Shown here piece by piece: positions 35,691-46,944 of a DNA stretch of 64,000 nt. The first letter of the stretch is position 1. Every line of letters starts with the position of its first letter. Source of the stretch: Panonychus citri (Eukaryota > Arthropoda > Arachnida > Trombidiformes > Tetranychidae); contig NW_026515406.1 of assembly GCF_014898815.1 (NCBI RefSeq), forward strand, positions 2,108,001 to 2,172,000, written 5' to 3'. The notes under the pieces are model-generated. The model did not search any database. It saw only the letters and a program-made list of their open reading frames with translations, and was not told the DNA's origin. The translations under genes and the position numbers were made by a program.

Positions 35691-36284
35691 GAAAACGTAA
35701 CTTATATTTTGTTAAAGGTTCACAGTTAAAACGCCAAGAATCAAGAAAAAACAATAATCGATTACCTGGAAAATGTTACCTGTTTTTAGCTCATTTCAAC
35801 ATTTTTTCTGGGTGGCATAAGTTCATTTCTGTAGTGTTTACAGTTGACTAACTAAATGATAAACTGATTGTCCAATAGTAACATTTAGTAAACAATACAA
35901 AACAATCAACATCATCAGTCATCTACTTTGCTTCTCATTATTATTGTTTCTCAATTTTCTTTCACCAACTATCAGTTTGATTCTCTTTTTTTCCTTTTCC
36001 TTTTCCATCTTTTCCATCTTTTCTATTATTTTATTTATTGTGTTTTATTTCAATTTTCAATCAACTGATTGTTGTCTACCAAGTGATCCTTTTTAATTGT
36101 TATTCTAATCAACGGTGATTCAATTTTCACCATAAGAAAAACACGCGTCTTGTTTTTCTCATTATTTTCTATGTGTTAACAGGCTTTTCATTCAATCAGA
36201 CATCATTTGTTTACTTTTTCTCATGAGTAATTAATTGTTTACTATTTAATTAGTGTTTAATATCAAATTATTACGTAGAAACAA

Positions 36285-37014
36285 ATGTCACACAATCAAA
36301 TGGGGATTTGGATGTTAAACTATTTTTCAATGTAAAGGATAGTCAAGAAACTGCTAAAAAACTGATTGTCCTTTTCATTGTTTACTATTATTTCGTTAAA
36401 GTATTTGGACCCAAATGGATGACCCTAAGGCAACCCTTTAACCTTTATCCACATCTATTGGTTTACAATGGTTACCAGTTTGGTGTACATGGTGTTGGCC
36501 TTTTGTCGGCTCTTGGACAACCAATTTTGGGACAATTTGCTGGTCCTGTGAGCCGATTGACACTTCAACCAAGGAAATCAAACGGCTCTTTTCCGTTTAC
36601 GTGGTTTACATTTTTTTCTGGGCCAAAATAATGGAATGTCTTGAGACCGTCATGTACATTTTGATGAAAAAACGCCGATACATTCAACTTATCGAGATTT
36701 TTAGGACGTTTGCCAATGTTGGTCTTGTCTATCTGGGTCTTAAAAACTATCCTGGTACCTTGACCGTTTTCTACCCTCTTTGTGACCTGATTGCGGGTGT
36801 ATTCATATTCGGTCACAATACCCTATTATCTGCGAATGTTGATCTCAAGCCCCGTCAATGGTGGGGAAAATTCATCTTCACCCTTAGACTGATTGAGTTT
36901 ACTGCTCTCTTTTTCCATGGTCTCTATTTCCTAATCATGTATTCATCGTCATCATCTACTTTATTTCATTCATCGTCAATCAACCATCATCATCAACACC
37001 AACAACAATCATGA
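36285..37014 (+). pseudogene. ELO-family (very-long-chain fatty acid elongase-like) gene, copy 1, frameshifted
   Basis: Recognised from YFVKVFGPKWMTLRQPFNLYP (here as YFVKVFGPKWM and the LVYNGYQ that follows), CEPIDTST, the aromatic membrane stretch before KIMECLETVMYILMKK, and WWGKFIFTLRLIEF near the end. These match, in order, the ELO TM1-GPK, YN, CxPVDYS, EFxDTxFFVLRKK and WWKKYxTxxQxxQF landmarks. Catalytic elements are absent: the HVYHH box is replaced by IEIFRTF, and NxxVHxxMYxYY by DLIAGVFIFGHN. The ORF is shifted near 36,510, where TCTTGG has one T fewer than the second copy, and a second frame problem lies between ATG 36,285 and 36,308. It ends early with a Ser/His/Gln tail, without the usual last helices. 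Real elongases condense malonyl-CoA with acyl-CoA in the ER; this protein probably could not. Confidence 0.65.
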
Positions 37015-37172
37015 TTAATTTTTTTACCTTTATCATCATTAATCTCATCATCTAATTGTACGGTACACAGGTTACTTTCTTTACATGAATGTCTCTTTTC
37101 AATTCTAAACAAAGTCATCATAATTTGCTACTATTTAAATTTAATTCAACATCGTTTAACCAAAAGTTGATA

Positions 37173-38535
37173 AATAGCATAATTTTCATCACAAATAGTA
37201 GTCGACAGAGAATGAGAGAGAAAATCAAAGGTCTCAAAGGTATCATTTCTTTCCAAATTGTTGATTGATAGATTGATGATCAATTAGTTATAAGTGTGTA
37301 TCAAGTTGACTTCATAATTTTGTTAGAAATATTTAAATTAATAATTGTTCCAGGCGTAGAAAAGATGATTGTTTAAACAATTAAAGAATATGTTTGTTTT
37401 CTTTTTAAGATGAATGATGATAGTGAAATTAATGATTAACCATTGATGGTAAATTTTAATTGATTGTCAACAAAGTCGATTATTTCGACGTATTTGTGTA
37501 TCAATAACCATGGCATCCAATTCTTGAGCATCATAACCAATTAAACTTTTGAGATCGCAGACAAATTTGTAAACATAACGTTTACCATTAACTTGGGCAA
37601 TCATATCATCATAATAATAACGTAAAGCTCGTGACAGTTTATCATAATTCATTGTGGGCTTGTTTTTCCGTTGTCCCCACAATTGAGCAACCATTTCGGG
37701 TTTGATAAATTTAAATTCACCTTCGATACCTTCCCAGCGGATATATTCACGATAATCGGCATCAGTTAACAGTTCTAGAAGAAATCTCCATAATTGGATT
37801 TGTCCATTGTTACCCGAACGATTACCCGGTGAGAATGGTTCAATCTTGTCCAATTCTATTGTTTTAATTGCTGTTGTTGTTGATTTAGATGAGCTACGTT
37901 TAACACCACCAATTAACTTTTCTCCTTTAATGAAAGACACGTTTTCATATTTGGTGTACGTATTGGTGTTGTATTTTGTATTGTAAATAATATCATCGTA
38001 ATAATCATCATCACCATTATGTCCACCATCTTGTCCGCCAATACTTGATTGATTACTATTTGAATTGGTGTGATTGCCATTGTTATTATTAACATTAATA
38101 GAGTTGTTTAAAATATTTTCATTATTAGCTGATATTAAACGATCCTCATCATAATCATCGTCATCATCAACTGGTTTAATATATCAACTATGGTGACCGT
38201 CTTGGTTTCAGGTTCAATTTTAGTTTCAAATTAATTAAACTGGTTTGACTTCGGGCACCATCAATTAGATTACCTTGATCAATTATTGGCCTCCAAAACA
38301 TAATTGTCTATCTTGAAGGAAGAATGCATAAGTACATAGATCAGGAAAATCGTTTCTAAGAACATTACAAATCTTATCTAATGTGACATCTATTTCAAAC
38401 CCTTCAATTGTGGTTAATTTTTCAACCTCATCTTCTTCTCCTTCATCACCATCAGTGTAAATTAGATCAACTTCATTTACAACCGAATTTAGTTGATCAT
38501 TTAAAAATTAATTTGTTGCAACGGTTAAGTATCAC
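37173..38535. repeat. Segmental duplication block B (copy 1)
   Basis: Matches 43,957-45,325 closely. It contains the minus-strand GABP-alpha-like coding exon in frameshifted form. Confidence 0.93.
37467..38535 (-). pseudogene. GABP-alpha-type ETS gene, copy 1, broken by small deletions
   Basis: The ETS domain is intact in one frame (37,467-37,940): IQLWRFLLELL, WGQRKNKPTMNYDKLSRALR and KRYVYKFVCDLK, the recognition helix and wing of GABPA/Ets97D-type factors. Compared with the open copy at 44,266-45,330, this copy lacks one Gly codon in YYYDGDM, lacks one T in the run before the LIGGVKRSS region (frameshift near 37,915), and has further single-base or two-base losses near 37,975, 38,175 and 38,290. 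The N-terminal OST-domain part is therefore out of frame. The C-terminus differs (RRNNRLC instead of MSK). It may be a true decaying duplicate or the same gene with consensus errors. Confidence 0.75.
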
Positions 38536-38859
38536 CTCCAATTTTGTTGGAAAATCTTGCCTCTCGTTTATCAGAAAAAGAGCTTCCATATTGCTTCAGT
38601 TAGAAATTCAATAGACTCAAAACAAAATTCAAAACAAAAAGTAAATTATAATCAATTCAGCTGAAACTGATTGTATCAATGAAAGATAAAAATTTTTATT
38701 TGAACTGTCAAAATGTAAAGAATCATTGAAACAATTGAACTTAAGTTAATACTCAACTTGATTTTCATATTTTTCATGTTGATTGTGTTGATTAACAATT
38801 TAAATCGAACCTAACTAAACTTCCCTGATGCAGGCAATTTATCTGATTGTATAAGCAAT
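38536..38859. other. Linker between block B copy 1 and the third ETS remnant
   Basis: AT-rich; no feature seen. Confidence 0.4.
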
Positions 38860-39060
38860 TAAAGAATTTATTTGTTTCTTTATGAGATGAATAAATGATG
38901 ATAGTGAAATGATGGAATAATGATTAATCTTTGTGTTTAAATTTTAATTTTCTGTCAAAAAAGTCAATTATTTCGACTTATTTGTGTATCGATAACCATG
39001 AGAGTCGATTTTCACCATCATAACCAATAGAACTTTCAGATTGTACAAAAATTTTCATCT
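38860..39060 (-). pseudogene. Third remnant of the ETS gene 3' end
   Basis: Diverged match to 37,380-37,560 and 44,160-44,340, the 3' flank and last ~20 codons of the ETS gene (TCGATTATTTCGAC-like and TGTGTATCRATAACCATG landmarks). The match breaks off within the region for the end of the ETS domain. The next sequence on the minus strand is the zinc-finger/AT-hook exon. Confidence 0.6.
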
Positions 39061-39336
39061 CTAAACTCTTTTTATTTCATCTTTGTTTTTCTTTGGTCTT
39101 CCGTTTTTTCTCGGTTGATGATCGTTGAGCGACTTATGATATTTCAGCTTCTGAATCCACTTGTACGTCTTGATTGATTTTAATTTCATAAGATCTCGTT
39201 GTTTTTTCAATCTTGAATATTTATTAATATATTTCAAATCCCAGTCATTATTAACTTCATTATCATATTCTGTACATCCATGCATGAATAAACCTTCGAC
39301 ATCTTCTGAACAGAAACCACAGTATCTACATGTAAA
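39061..39336 (-). CDS. Terminal exon: Cys/His zinc-finger motif plus AT-hook
   Basis: A phase-0 exon of 91 codons opening after a GTTTTTTAG acceptor at 39,337. It begins FTCRYCGFCSEDVEGLFMHGC, which has a CxxC pair and an HxC pair spaced like a C2HC/C2H2 zinc finger. A Lys/Arg-rich helical middle follows, then an AT-hook-like PRKNGRPKKNKDE near the C-terminus. The composition suggests a chromatin- or DNA-associated protein. The upstream exon was not found; the next sequence upstream is the second duplicated block. It may be the end of a host gene or of an unrecognised transposon. Confidence 0.4.
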   Translation of the reverse strand, partial: FTCRYCGFCSEDVEGLFMHGCTEYDNEVNNDWDLKYINKYSRLKKQRDLMKLKSIKTYKWIQKLKYHKSLNDHQPRKNGRPKKNKDEIKRV

Positions 39337-40469
39337 CTAAAAAACAAAATAATTTGATTATCTGATGGTTACTAAGATTAGATTACATGTTGGTTATTTG
39401 AAAATCAAAGTAGAACTACAACAAAAAACAAATGGAAAGGCAAAGCTGGGTTAATTTTGAAATCAGCTGATAATTAACCAACCGACTGATATTTTAAATA
39501 AATTGTATTACTTGATAATCATCACCATAATCAAGTTAATTGTAAGCTACTTGTTGGTTAGTAAAGCTAAACTTGACCAGAATTATATTATAAATAGAGG
39601 TTAATGATAGCATCACAATTGAAGGCATTTCCATTAACTAAATTTTGTAATAATATGATCAATCTGAGTTATGATGAGGTTTATATTAAAATATTATCTA
39701 ATCATCACTACAAATAGACTACTTGTTAGTTAAATGAAAAGCTCAGTGAAAGCTACGGCAAAAAGTTAATGGAAAAGGTGAAGCTCGGTTATTTTTCACA
39801 ATCAGTTGACATTTAACCAACATTCACCGAGTTAATTACCTTTTCCAGTTAATGGAAAAACCCTTTAATTTGACTCGGTGCATAGGTTAGATATATAAAT
39901 TCAAACTGAATAACTAATTGATTTATCATCTTCATCATAATTATATAACATATCGATATTAAAATCAACTTACAATTGCAATTTTTGACATTTTAATCAA
40001 ATTTTTATCAGAGCTGTTGATTCCTTGCCGAAGATTAATTCACCTAATAAACTATACGTTATTATTTGACAACACAATTTAAATCGTAACACGATCAGTT
40101 TACATAAAGAATTGAATCAAATGAGGGATTGTGAAGACAATTTTGACAGCAAAAAAGAAGAATATTAAATTTACTAATTGCAATCAATTAATTAACCTTA
40201 TCCCTTAAAAGCTTAATTTTAATTTACAATTTTTCATTTACAACATTCAAATATCCTAACACAAATTTATGTTGACCCAAAGCCATTTTAATGTTTATAA
40301 ACATATATTTCAAGTCAAATTAGACCAAGAAATCAACTAAATGTAGAAATTACCTGAGAAGAAAGAGAGAGAGAAGCAGGTAGAGAGAGAGAGAGAAAAA
40401 GAGAAAAAGAGAAAGAGAGAGAGATGAGAAATAGAGAAATAAAGAGAAAGAGAAAAAAAGAAAAGAAAA

Positions 40470-40670
40470 GTTTCAAGAACATTACGAATCTTATCTAATG
40501 TAACATCAATTTCGATCCTTTCGATGTTAATTTTTCATTCTCATCTTCTTCTCCTTCATCACCATCAGTGTAAATTAGATCAAAACCATTTACAACCGAA
40601 TTTAGTTGATCATTTGAAAGATTAATTTGTGGTAACGGTTAAGTATCACCTCAGATCGTGTTGAAAACGT
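40470..40670 (-). pseudogene. Stray GABP-alpha-like exon fragment, second copy
   Basis: Duplicate of the fragment at 35,495-35,690, nearly identical, with the same GA-rich boundary. Confidence 0.75.
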
Positions 40671-41259
40671 AACTTATATTTTGTTAAAGGTTCACAGTTA
40701 AAACGCCAAGAATCAAGAAAAAACAATAATCGATTACCTGAAAATGTTACCTGTTTTAGCTCATTTCAACATTTTTCTGGGTGGCATAAGTTCATTTCTG
40801 TAGTGTTTACAGTTGACTAACTAAATGATAAACTGATTGTCCAATAGTAACATTTAGTAAACAATACAAAACAATCAACATCATCAGTCATCTACTTTGC
40901 TTCTCATTATTATTGTTTCTCAATTTTCTTTCACCAACTATCAGTTTGATTCTCTTTTTTTCCTTTTCCTTTTCCATCTTTTCCATCTTTTCTATTATTT
41001 TATTTATTGTGTTTTATTTCAATTTTTCAATCAACTGATTGTTGTCTACCAAGTGATCCTTTTTTAATTGTTATTCTAATCAACGGGTGATTCAATTTTC
41101 CACCATAAGAAAAACACGCGTCTTGTTTTTCTCATTATTTTCTCTATGTGTTAACAGGCTTTTCATTCAATCAGACATCATTTGTTTACTTTTTCTCATG
41201 AGTAATTAATTGTTTACTATTTAATTAGTGTTTAATATCAAATTATTACGTAGAAACAA

Positions 41260-41970
41260 ATGTCACACAATCAAATGGGGATTTGGATGTTAAACTATTT
41301 TTCAATGTAAAGGATAGTCAAGAAACTGCTAAAAACTGATTGTCCTTTTCATTGTTTACTATTATTTCGTTAAAGTATTTGGACCCAATGGATGACCCTA
41401 AGGCAACCCTTTAACCTTTATCCACATCTATTGGTTTACAATGGTTACCAGTTTGGTGTACATGGTGTTGGCCTTTTGTCGGCTCTTTGGACAACCAATT
41501 TTGGGACAATTTGCTGGTCCTGTGAGCCGATTGACACTTCAACCAAGGAAATCAAACGGCTCTTTCCGTTTACGGTTTACATTTTTTCTGGGCCAAAATA
41601 ATGGAATGTCTTGAGACCGTCATGTACATTTTGATGAAAAACGCCGATACATTCAACTTATCGAGATTTTAGGACGTTTGCCAATGTTGGTCTTGTCTAT
41701 CTGGGTCTTAAAACTATCCTGGTACCTTGACTGTTTTCTACCCTCTTTGTGACCTGATTGGGGTGTATTCATATTCGGTCACAATACCTATTATCTGCGA
41801 ATGTTGATCTCGTCAATGGTGGGAAAATTCATCTTCACCCTTAGACTGATTGAGTTTACTGCCTCTTTTTCCATGGTCTCTATTTCCTAATCATGTATTC
41901 ATCGTCATCATCTACTTTATTTCATTCATCGTCAATCAACCATCATCATCAACACCAACAACAATCATGA
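41260..41970 (+). pseudogene. ELO-family-like gene, copy 2, multiply frameshifted
   Basis: Same gene as 36,285-37,014. Here the T missing at the first break of copy 1 is present, so the CEPIDTSTKEIKRLF stretch reads correctly after YNGYQFG. Downstream there are single-base losses (AAAAACGCC for AAAAAACGCC, GATTTTAGG for GATTTTTAGG, CTTAAAACT for CTTAAAAACT) and short deletions (TACGGTTTAC for TACGTGGTTTAC, GATCTCGTCAATGG missing part of the Lys-Pro-Arg codons). The two copies are broken at different places, so neither is simply the parent of the other. Confidence 0.7.
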
Positions 41971-42092
41971 TTAATTTTTTTACCTTTATCATCATTAATC
42001 TCATCATCTAATTGTACGGTACACAGGTTACTTTCTTTACATGAATGTCTCTTTTCAATTCTAAACAAAGTCATCATAATTTACTACTATTT

Positions 42093-43353
42093 AAGGGCTT
42101 TTCTATTAACTAATTTTTTAAACCAATATGATTAATCTGAATTATGATGAGTTATTGAATTAAATTCAATTTGGATAATCCATCTCAATCTAATGATAAT
42201 TAATACTGTTGATTAATTTTCTCTAGGCTTAATCAATCAATTAACCTTTTTTATTAATCAACTTTGATTCTTTTAAATAATTCACTTAAATTCATTCTGT
42301 TTTATTAACTTTTTTTCCTTGATTGTTATTTAATTCAATCTGATTTACATAACCAGTTTAATGGTAACAAACTTTCATTGTTGGTTAATAATAATTAATC
42401 ATATTATGACTCGGGTGTTACAATTATGATTCAATTGATTATCATCGCCTGAATATTATTTTATGTCTAAATTGTTTCAATATTAGTTGATTGTTGATGA
42501 TTTTTATTTTGATTGATTATCAATCCAAGTTAATCACTTTACCCTTTTGGATTAAGATAGATTTAAATTTATCATTTGTGTTAATTGTTGAGTTTTTATC
42601 ATCATTTCTGGTGATTAACAAAAACCACCCAATCACAATTAACATGCTGTTAACTAATTGTCTTGATTGTATAGCTGTGAAGAATTTAAATGTTATCTTG
42701 ATTGTAACAATTAAGAGAGGGAAAAGGTTGGTTAGAATTGGAAGTGAAAAGTTTGATGCTTAACCTTAATCAACTTGTTAATTGTCTTAAAACGATATGA
42801 TTGTCTGTATACTTAAAGTAATTGTTCATCTTTAATTGTGATTAATTTTTTGTTTCTTCTTCTACCTTTACCTTTAATTATCATAATCAAATTAATTAGT
42901 AGATTAGTAGATGAAACTTTTTTTGTCTGTAAGTGATTAAGATTGCGCTTATAATTAATTGATTCCAATTCTGAACTTGAATTTGAGCTCGAGATATTTG
43001 AAATGTGAACAATTACAAAGCGAAACTCGATTGATTTAGTTAATCAACAACTCGATAAATTTACAATTCAATTGAAACTTAACTCGATCAGTTACCAGAC
43101 AAAATTGCAATTAAATCAAATAAGGATAATTAACGTCAAACAATTTAAACATTACCTGAAAAATAAGGATATTAGTTAAATAATTGCAACCAAATATTTG
43201 ATCTTATCCTTTAAAATCCTCATGTTTCAAAATTTAAAATGTTATTAATAAATTAATGTTGACCAAAGCCTTGCATTTATTTAATGTAAATTACGTAAAT
43301 TTGAGAAATCAACAAAATGAGATTTCCTGAGATGTGAAGAAAAAGAGACTAAT

Positions 43354-43384
<31 letters not shown>

Positions 43385-43956
43385 TGAGAGAAAAAGAGAT
43401 GAGAGAAAAAGAGATGAGAGAAAGAGAGTTGATGATGTTGAGTATCTATTTGGGTGTAAATTTTTTTCGTTGTTAGTTGTTGCCTATTAATCTGAAATCT
43501 TCTTGAGAAATAAAATCAACTAATTAGCTGAACAATTAGCACAACGAAAATGACAAAGATTAATGCCAAAAGCGCATATCAAAAAGAGTCTACCTCGAGT
43601 TTATTCATTAACACCGATAATTATAATCAATTCAGTTGACACTGATCGTATATATGAAAGATGTGACCATTTAGTTGAACTGTTAAATGCCAAGAATAAG
43701 CTAAACAATTGTTATTTGCAATGATAACCGAGAGAATTGTTAACTTGACTTGTGTTCCGAAGGTGTATTAACATGATTGTGACAACAATCAAATGATTTT
43801 GTTTCTTGGAAACGAAAAAACTGTCACTTGTTGAATAATGAAATTAACCTAAGTTGATCAAACAGGTGAATTTGTTTTTGTTTTTCTTCATTTAATTGTA
43901 ATTAAGACCATGTATTTTGACCCTTTATTTTTCACAATTAGAAAGTTGATTGTTGA
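42093..43956. other. Intergenic between blocks A and B of the second copy
   Basis: AT-rich; a GA microsatellite lies at about 43,345-43,430. A 90-codon plus-strand frame (42,491-42,763) has no family signature and is not called. This segment is absent between A and B in the first copy. Confidence 0.5.
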
Positions 43957-45325
43957 TGAATAGCATAATTTTCATCACAAATAGTAGTCGACAGAGAATG
44001 AGAGAGAAAATCAAAGGTCTCAAAGGTATCATTTCTTTCCAAATTGTTGATTGATTGATTGATGATCAATTAGTTATAAGTGTGTATCAAGTTGACTTCA
44101 TAATTTTGTTAGAAATATTTAAATTAATAATTGTTCCAGGCGTAGAAAAGATGATTGTTTAAACAATTAAAGAATATGTTTGTTTTCTTTTTAAGATGAA
44201 TGATGATAGTGAAATTAATGATTAACCATTGATGGTAAATTTTAATTGATTGTCAACAAAGTCGATTATTTCGACATTTGTGTATCAATAACCATGGCAT
44301 CCAATTCTTGAGCATCATAACCAATTAAACTTTTGAGATCGCAGACAAATTTGTAAACATAACGTTTACCATTAACTTGGGCAATCATATCACCATCATA
44401 ATAATAACGTAAAGCTCGTGACAGTTTATCATAATTCATTGTGGGCTTGTTTTTCCGTTGTCCCCACAATTGAGCAACCATTTCGGGTTTGATAAATTTA
44501 AATTCACCTTCGATACCTTCCCAGCGGATATATTCACGATAATCGGCATCAGTTAACAGTTCTAGAAGAAATCTCCATAATTGGATTTGTCCATTGTTAC
44601 CCGAACGATTACCCGGTGAGAATGGTTCAATCTTGTCCAATTCTATTGTTTTAATTGCTGTTGTTGTTGATTTAGATGAGCTACGTTTAACACCACCAAT
44701 TAACTTTTTCTCCTTTAATGAAAGACACGTTTTCATATTTGGTGTACGTATTGGTGTTGTATTTGGTGTATTGTAAATAATATCATCGTAATAATCATCA
44801 TCACCATTATGTCCACCATCTTGTCCGCCAATACTTGATTGATTACTATTTGAATTGGTGTGATTGCCATTGTTATTATTAACATTAATAGAGTTGTTTA
44901 AAATATTTTCATTATTAGCTGATATTAAACGATCCTCATCATAATCATCGTCATCATCAACTGGTTTTAATATATCAACTATGGTGACCGTCTTGGTTTC
45001 AGGTTCAATTTTTAGTTTCAAATTAATTAAACTGGTTTGACTTCGGGCACCATCAATTAGATTACCTTGATCAATTATTGGCTCTCCAAAACATAATTGT
45101 CTATCTTGAAGGAAGAATGCATAAGTACATAGATCAGGAAAATCGTTTCTAAGAACATTACAAATCTTATCTAATGTGACATCTATTTCAAACCCTTCAA
45201 TTGTGGTTAATTTTTCAACCTCATCTTCTTCTCCTTCATCACCATCAGTGTAAATTAGATCAAAATTATTTACAACCGAATTTAGTTGATCATTTGAAAG
45301 ATTAACTTGTGGTAACAGTAAAGTC
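43957..45325. repeat. Segmental duplication block B (copy 2)
   Basis: Second copy of 37,173-38,535; this is the copy with the open ETS reading frame. Confidence 0.93.
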
Positions 45326-45334
45326 TCAACACAA
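44266..45334 (-). CDS. GABP-alpha-type ETS transcription factor, OST + ETS domains, no PNT
   Basis: A long terminal exon, open to TAG/TAA at 44,266. The likely exon start is an acceptor near 45,334, where TTTGTGTTGAG precedes TLLLPQVNLSNDQ; the Glu/Arg-rich translation further upstream is a microsatellite. Order: acidic YTDGDEGEEDE; a ubiquitin-like OST (GABPA N-terminal) domain ending FFLQDRQLCFGEPIIDQG and VTIVDILKP (about 44,960-45,200); a 110-residue Asp/Asn/Ser-rich linker; then the ETS domain (44,586-44,330) with IQLWRFLLELL, WGQRKNKPTMNY, LSRALRYYYDGDMI and KRYVYKFVCDLKSLIGY. GABPA and fly Ets97D carry a PNT/SAM domain between OST and ETS; none is visible here. The factor would bind GGAA sites, in other animals with a GABP-beta partner. 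One or more 5' exons are missing from view. Confidence 0.85.
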
Positions 45335-45399
45335 ATTGTGTTAAAATATCTTTCACTTTGGATAATGAAATAGTAGAATTTGCAATTTGAATAAAAATT

Positions 45400-45610
45400 G
45401 CTTCTTCTTTTTGTTGCTCTTTCTCTTTTTCCTTTATTTCTGGTCTCTTTCTTTCTCTCTCTTCCTTTTTCGTTTTCTTTCTCTTTCACTTTCTCTGACT
45501 GTCTTTCTTTCTCGTCTCTTTTTCTTTCGCGTCTCTTTTTCTGCCTCCTCTCTTTCTCTCTCATCTCTTTCTCTATCTCTCTCTCTGTCTCTGTCTTTCT
45601 CTTTATTTTT
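45400..45610. repeat. CT-rich microsatellite upstream of the ETS exon
   Basis: Imperfect CTCTTTCT repeats. On the ETS-gene strand this is GA-rich and lies just 5' of the proposed acceptor, so it is probably intronic. Related GA tracts border the stray exon fragments at about 35,380-35,480 and 40,360-40,460. Confidence 0.85.
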
Positions 45611-46722
45611 GAAATGCGCACTGTAAAAAAGCTTAACTGCGCATGCGTACATAAAAATGTTTGAGTCAGAATTTCTCATGAACGGCTACTCAGATTTTTT
45701 TCGTACTATTTTTCGCTACTGTAATAATTTCCGCTCTATTTTTTGGTACCTCAACATCTCATAGAATCCTTTTATCTTGAGCACAATCTTTACCCAAAAT
45801 TTGAGCTTATCTTATTCAAGTTTGTAGATTAAATTTGGGAACAAGGAATGAGTGTAAATCAATCAATTGTTTTGTACTCTTTCAATCTCCTTCTCTGCCT
45901 CTTCACAACTATTATCATCATTGAAACATAAGGAATCCTCATGATGATATAAAAAGATAGATGATGATGAAAATATTGGATTGTAATTGGAAAAAAATAT
46001 CATAATGAAAAATTATCACATGAAATTTATTCTCATCACGATGTAAGAAGATGAAATAAAAAAAGATGTATTAATATTTGGAGAGAAAAGTTCATTTCGT
46101 GATGATTATCGTGAAATTAGTTGTGAATAGATTAGAATTGATTAAGTCAATCAAATGGTTCGATATGATTATAAATTTTTAACCGCAAGTCTCAAAACAT
46201 TGGAGTTTTCTGATTCATTTGGCAATGTAAATGATATATAATAAACATGATGACGATGAAGATAACAGAGTAAAGAAAGAAAGAAAAAGAAAAGAAAGTA
46301 ACAGAACTGAATGGAGACTCTGAGGATGAAATAGAAAACTTCAATGTAATAGTAGAGGAGAGAGGAAACATTTCCAGAGAAAAAGGAAGATCCAATTTGA
46401 AATGTATTCTGATATTTTCTGGTGATAATAGGGAAGTGAAGGAGAGAAAGAAGTTGAGAAAATAATGATAATGATGAAACATCAGAATCAGATGATGATA
46501 TAGTTGAAAAAAGGCAAAGAAGATGAAGAAAAGGGCCTTAAAGAGATAGACATGAATTAAGATTGAGATGATGACATGTTACAAGCAACAAGTCCCACTG
46601 ACAAGAACAGCATCATCATCACATCATGAAATCATTCAGGTTCATATATCTTCATCTTACTCTTTCATTACAATTCTGATATACAGAGCTGCTCAAATTC
46701 TCATGAACCTTCGTACTCATAG
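45611..46722. other. Intergenic, nothing recognised
   Basis: AT-rich; no supported gene. Confidence 0.5.
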
Positions 46723-46944
46723 CTATCGGGCCATTCTAACCACGAACGGTATACATCGAGTATTGACTGACCTAAAAACAGCGAGATTTAAGGTCATTTT
46801 GTGAATAGAACGCTTTGAAGCCATTTGGATTTCCTTAGGTGGAGTATATTTGATGGACCAATCTTCATTTTCTGGTATTGTTGTTGATGCAATTTCTGAC
46901 GAAACTTGATATTTACACGCAATCGTTTCGAAAGAAATTTTAAC
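46723..46944 (-). CDS. Weak candidate terminal exon, unknown product
   Basis: A 73-codon frame opening in phase 0 after a CTTTTTTATTAG acceptor at 46,945, with higher GC than its flanks and a non-repetitive translation (SFETIACKYQVSSEIAST, then PPKEIQMASKRSIHK). A second frame is also open for 49 codons across the same stretch, so the frame is uncertain. No family is recognised. Confidence 0.2.
   Translation of the reverse strand, partial: VKISFETIACKYQVSSEIASTTIPENEDWSIKYTPPKEIQMASKRSIHKMTLNLAVFRSVNTRCIPFVVRMAR

Larger units (their letters stand above)
34267..37136. repeat. Segmental duplication block A (copy 1)
   Basis: This block recurs at 39,511-42,092 at near-identity except for small deletions and one ~290-bp gap in the second copy (about 34,690-35,000 here). 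It carries a GABP-alpha exon fragment (minus) and the ELO-like gene (plus). Confidence 0.93.
39511..42092. repeat. Segmental duplication block A (copy 2)
   Basis: Second copy of 34,267-37,136. It is about 290 bp shorter, mainly from one gap near 39,910-40,010, and has many one-base losses in homopolymers. Confidence 0.93.

Noticed and set aside
45334..45679. Glu/Arg/Lys-rich N-terminal extension of the ETS protein
   Set aside because: It is the translation of a GA microsatellite upstream of a plausible splice acceptor.
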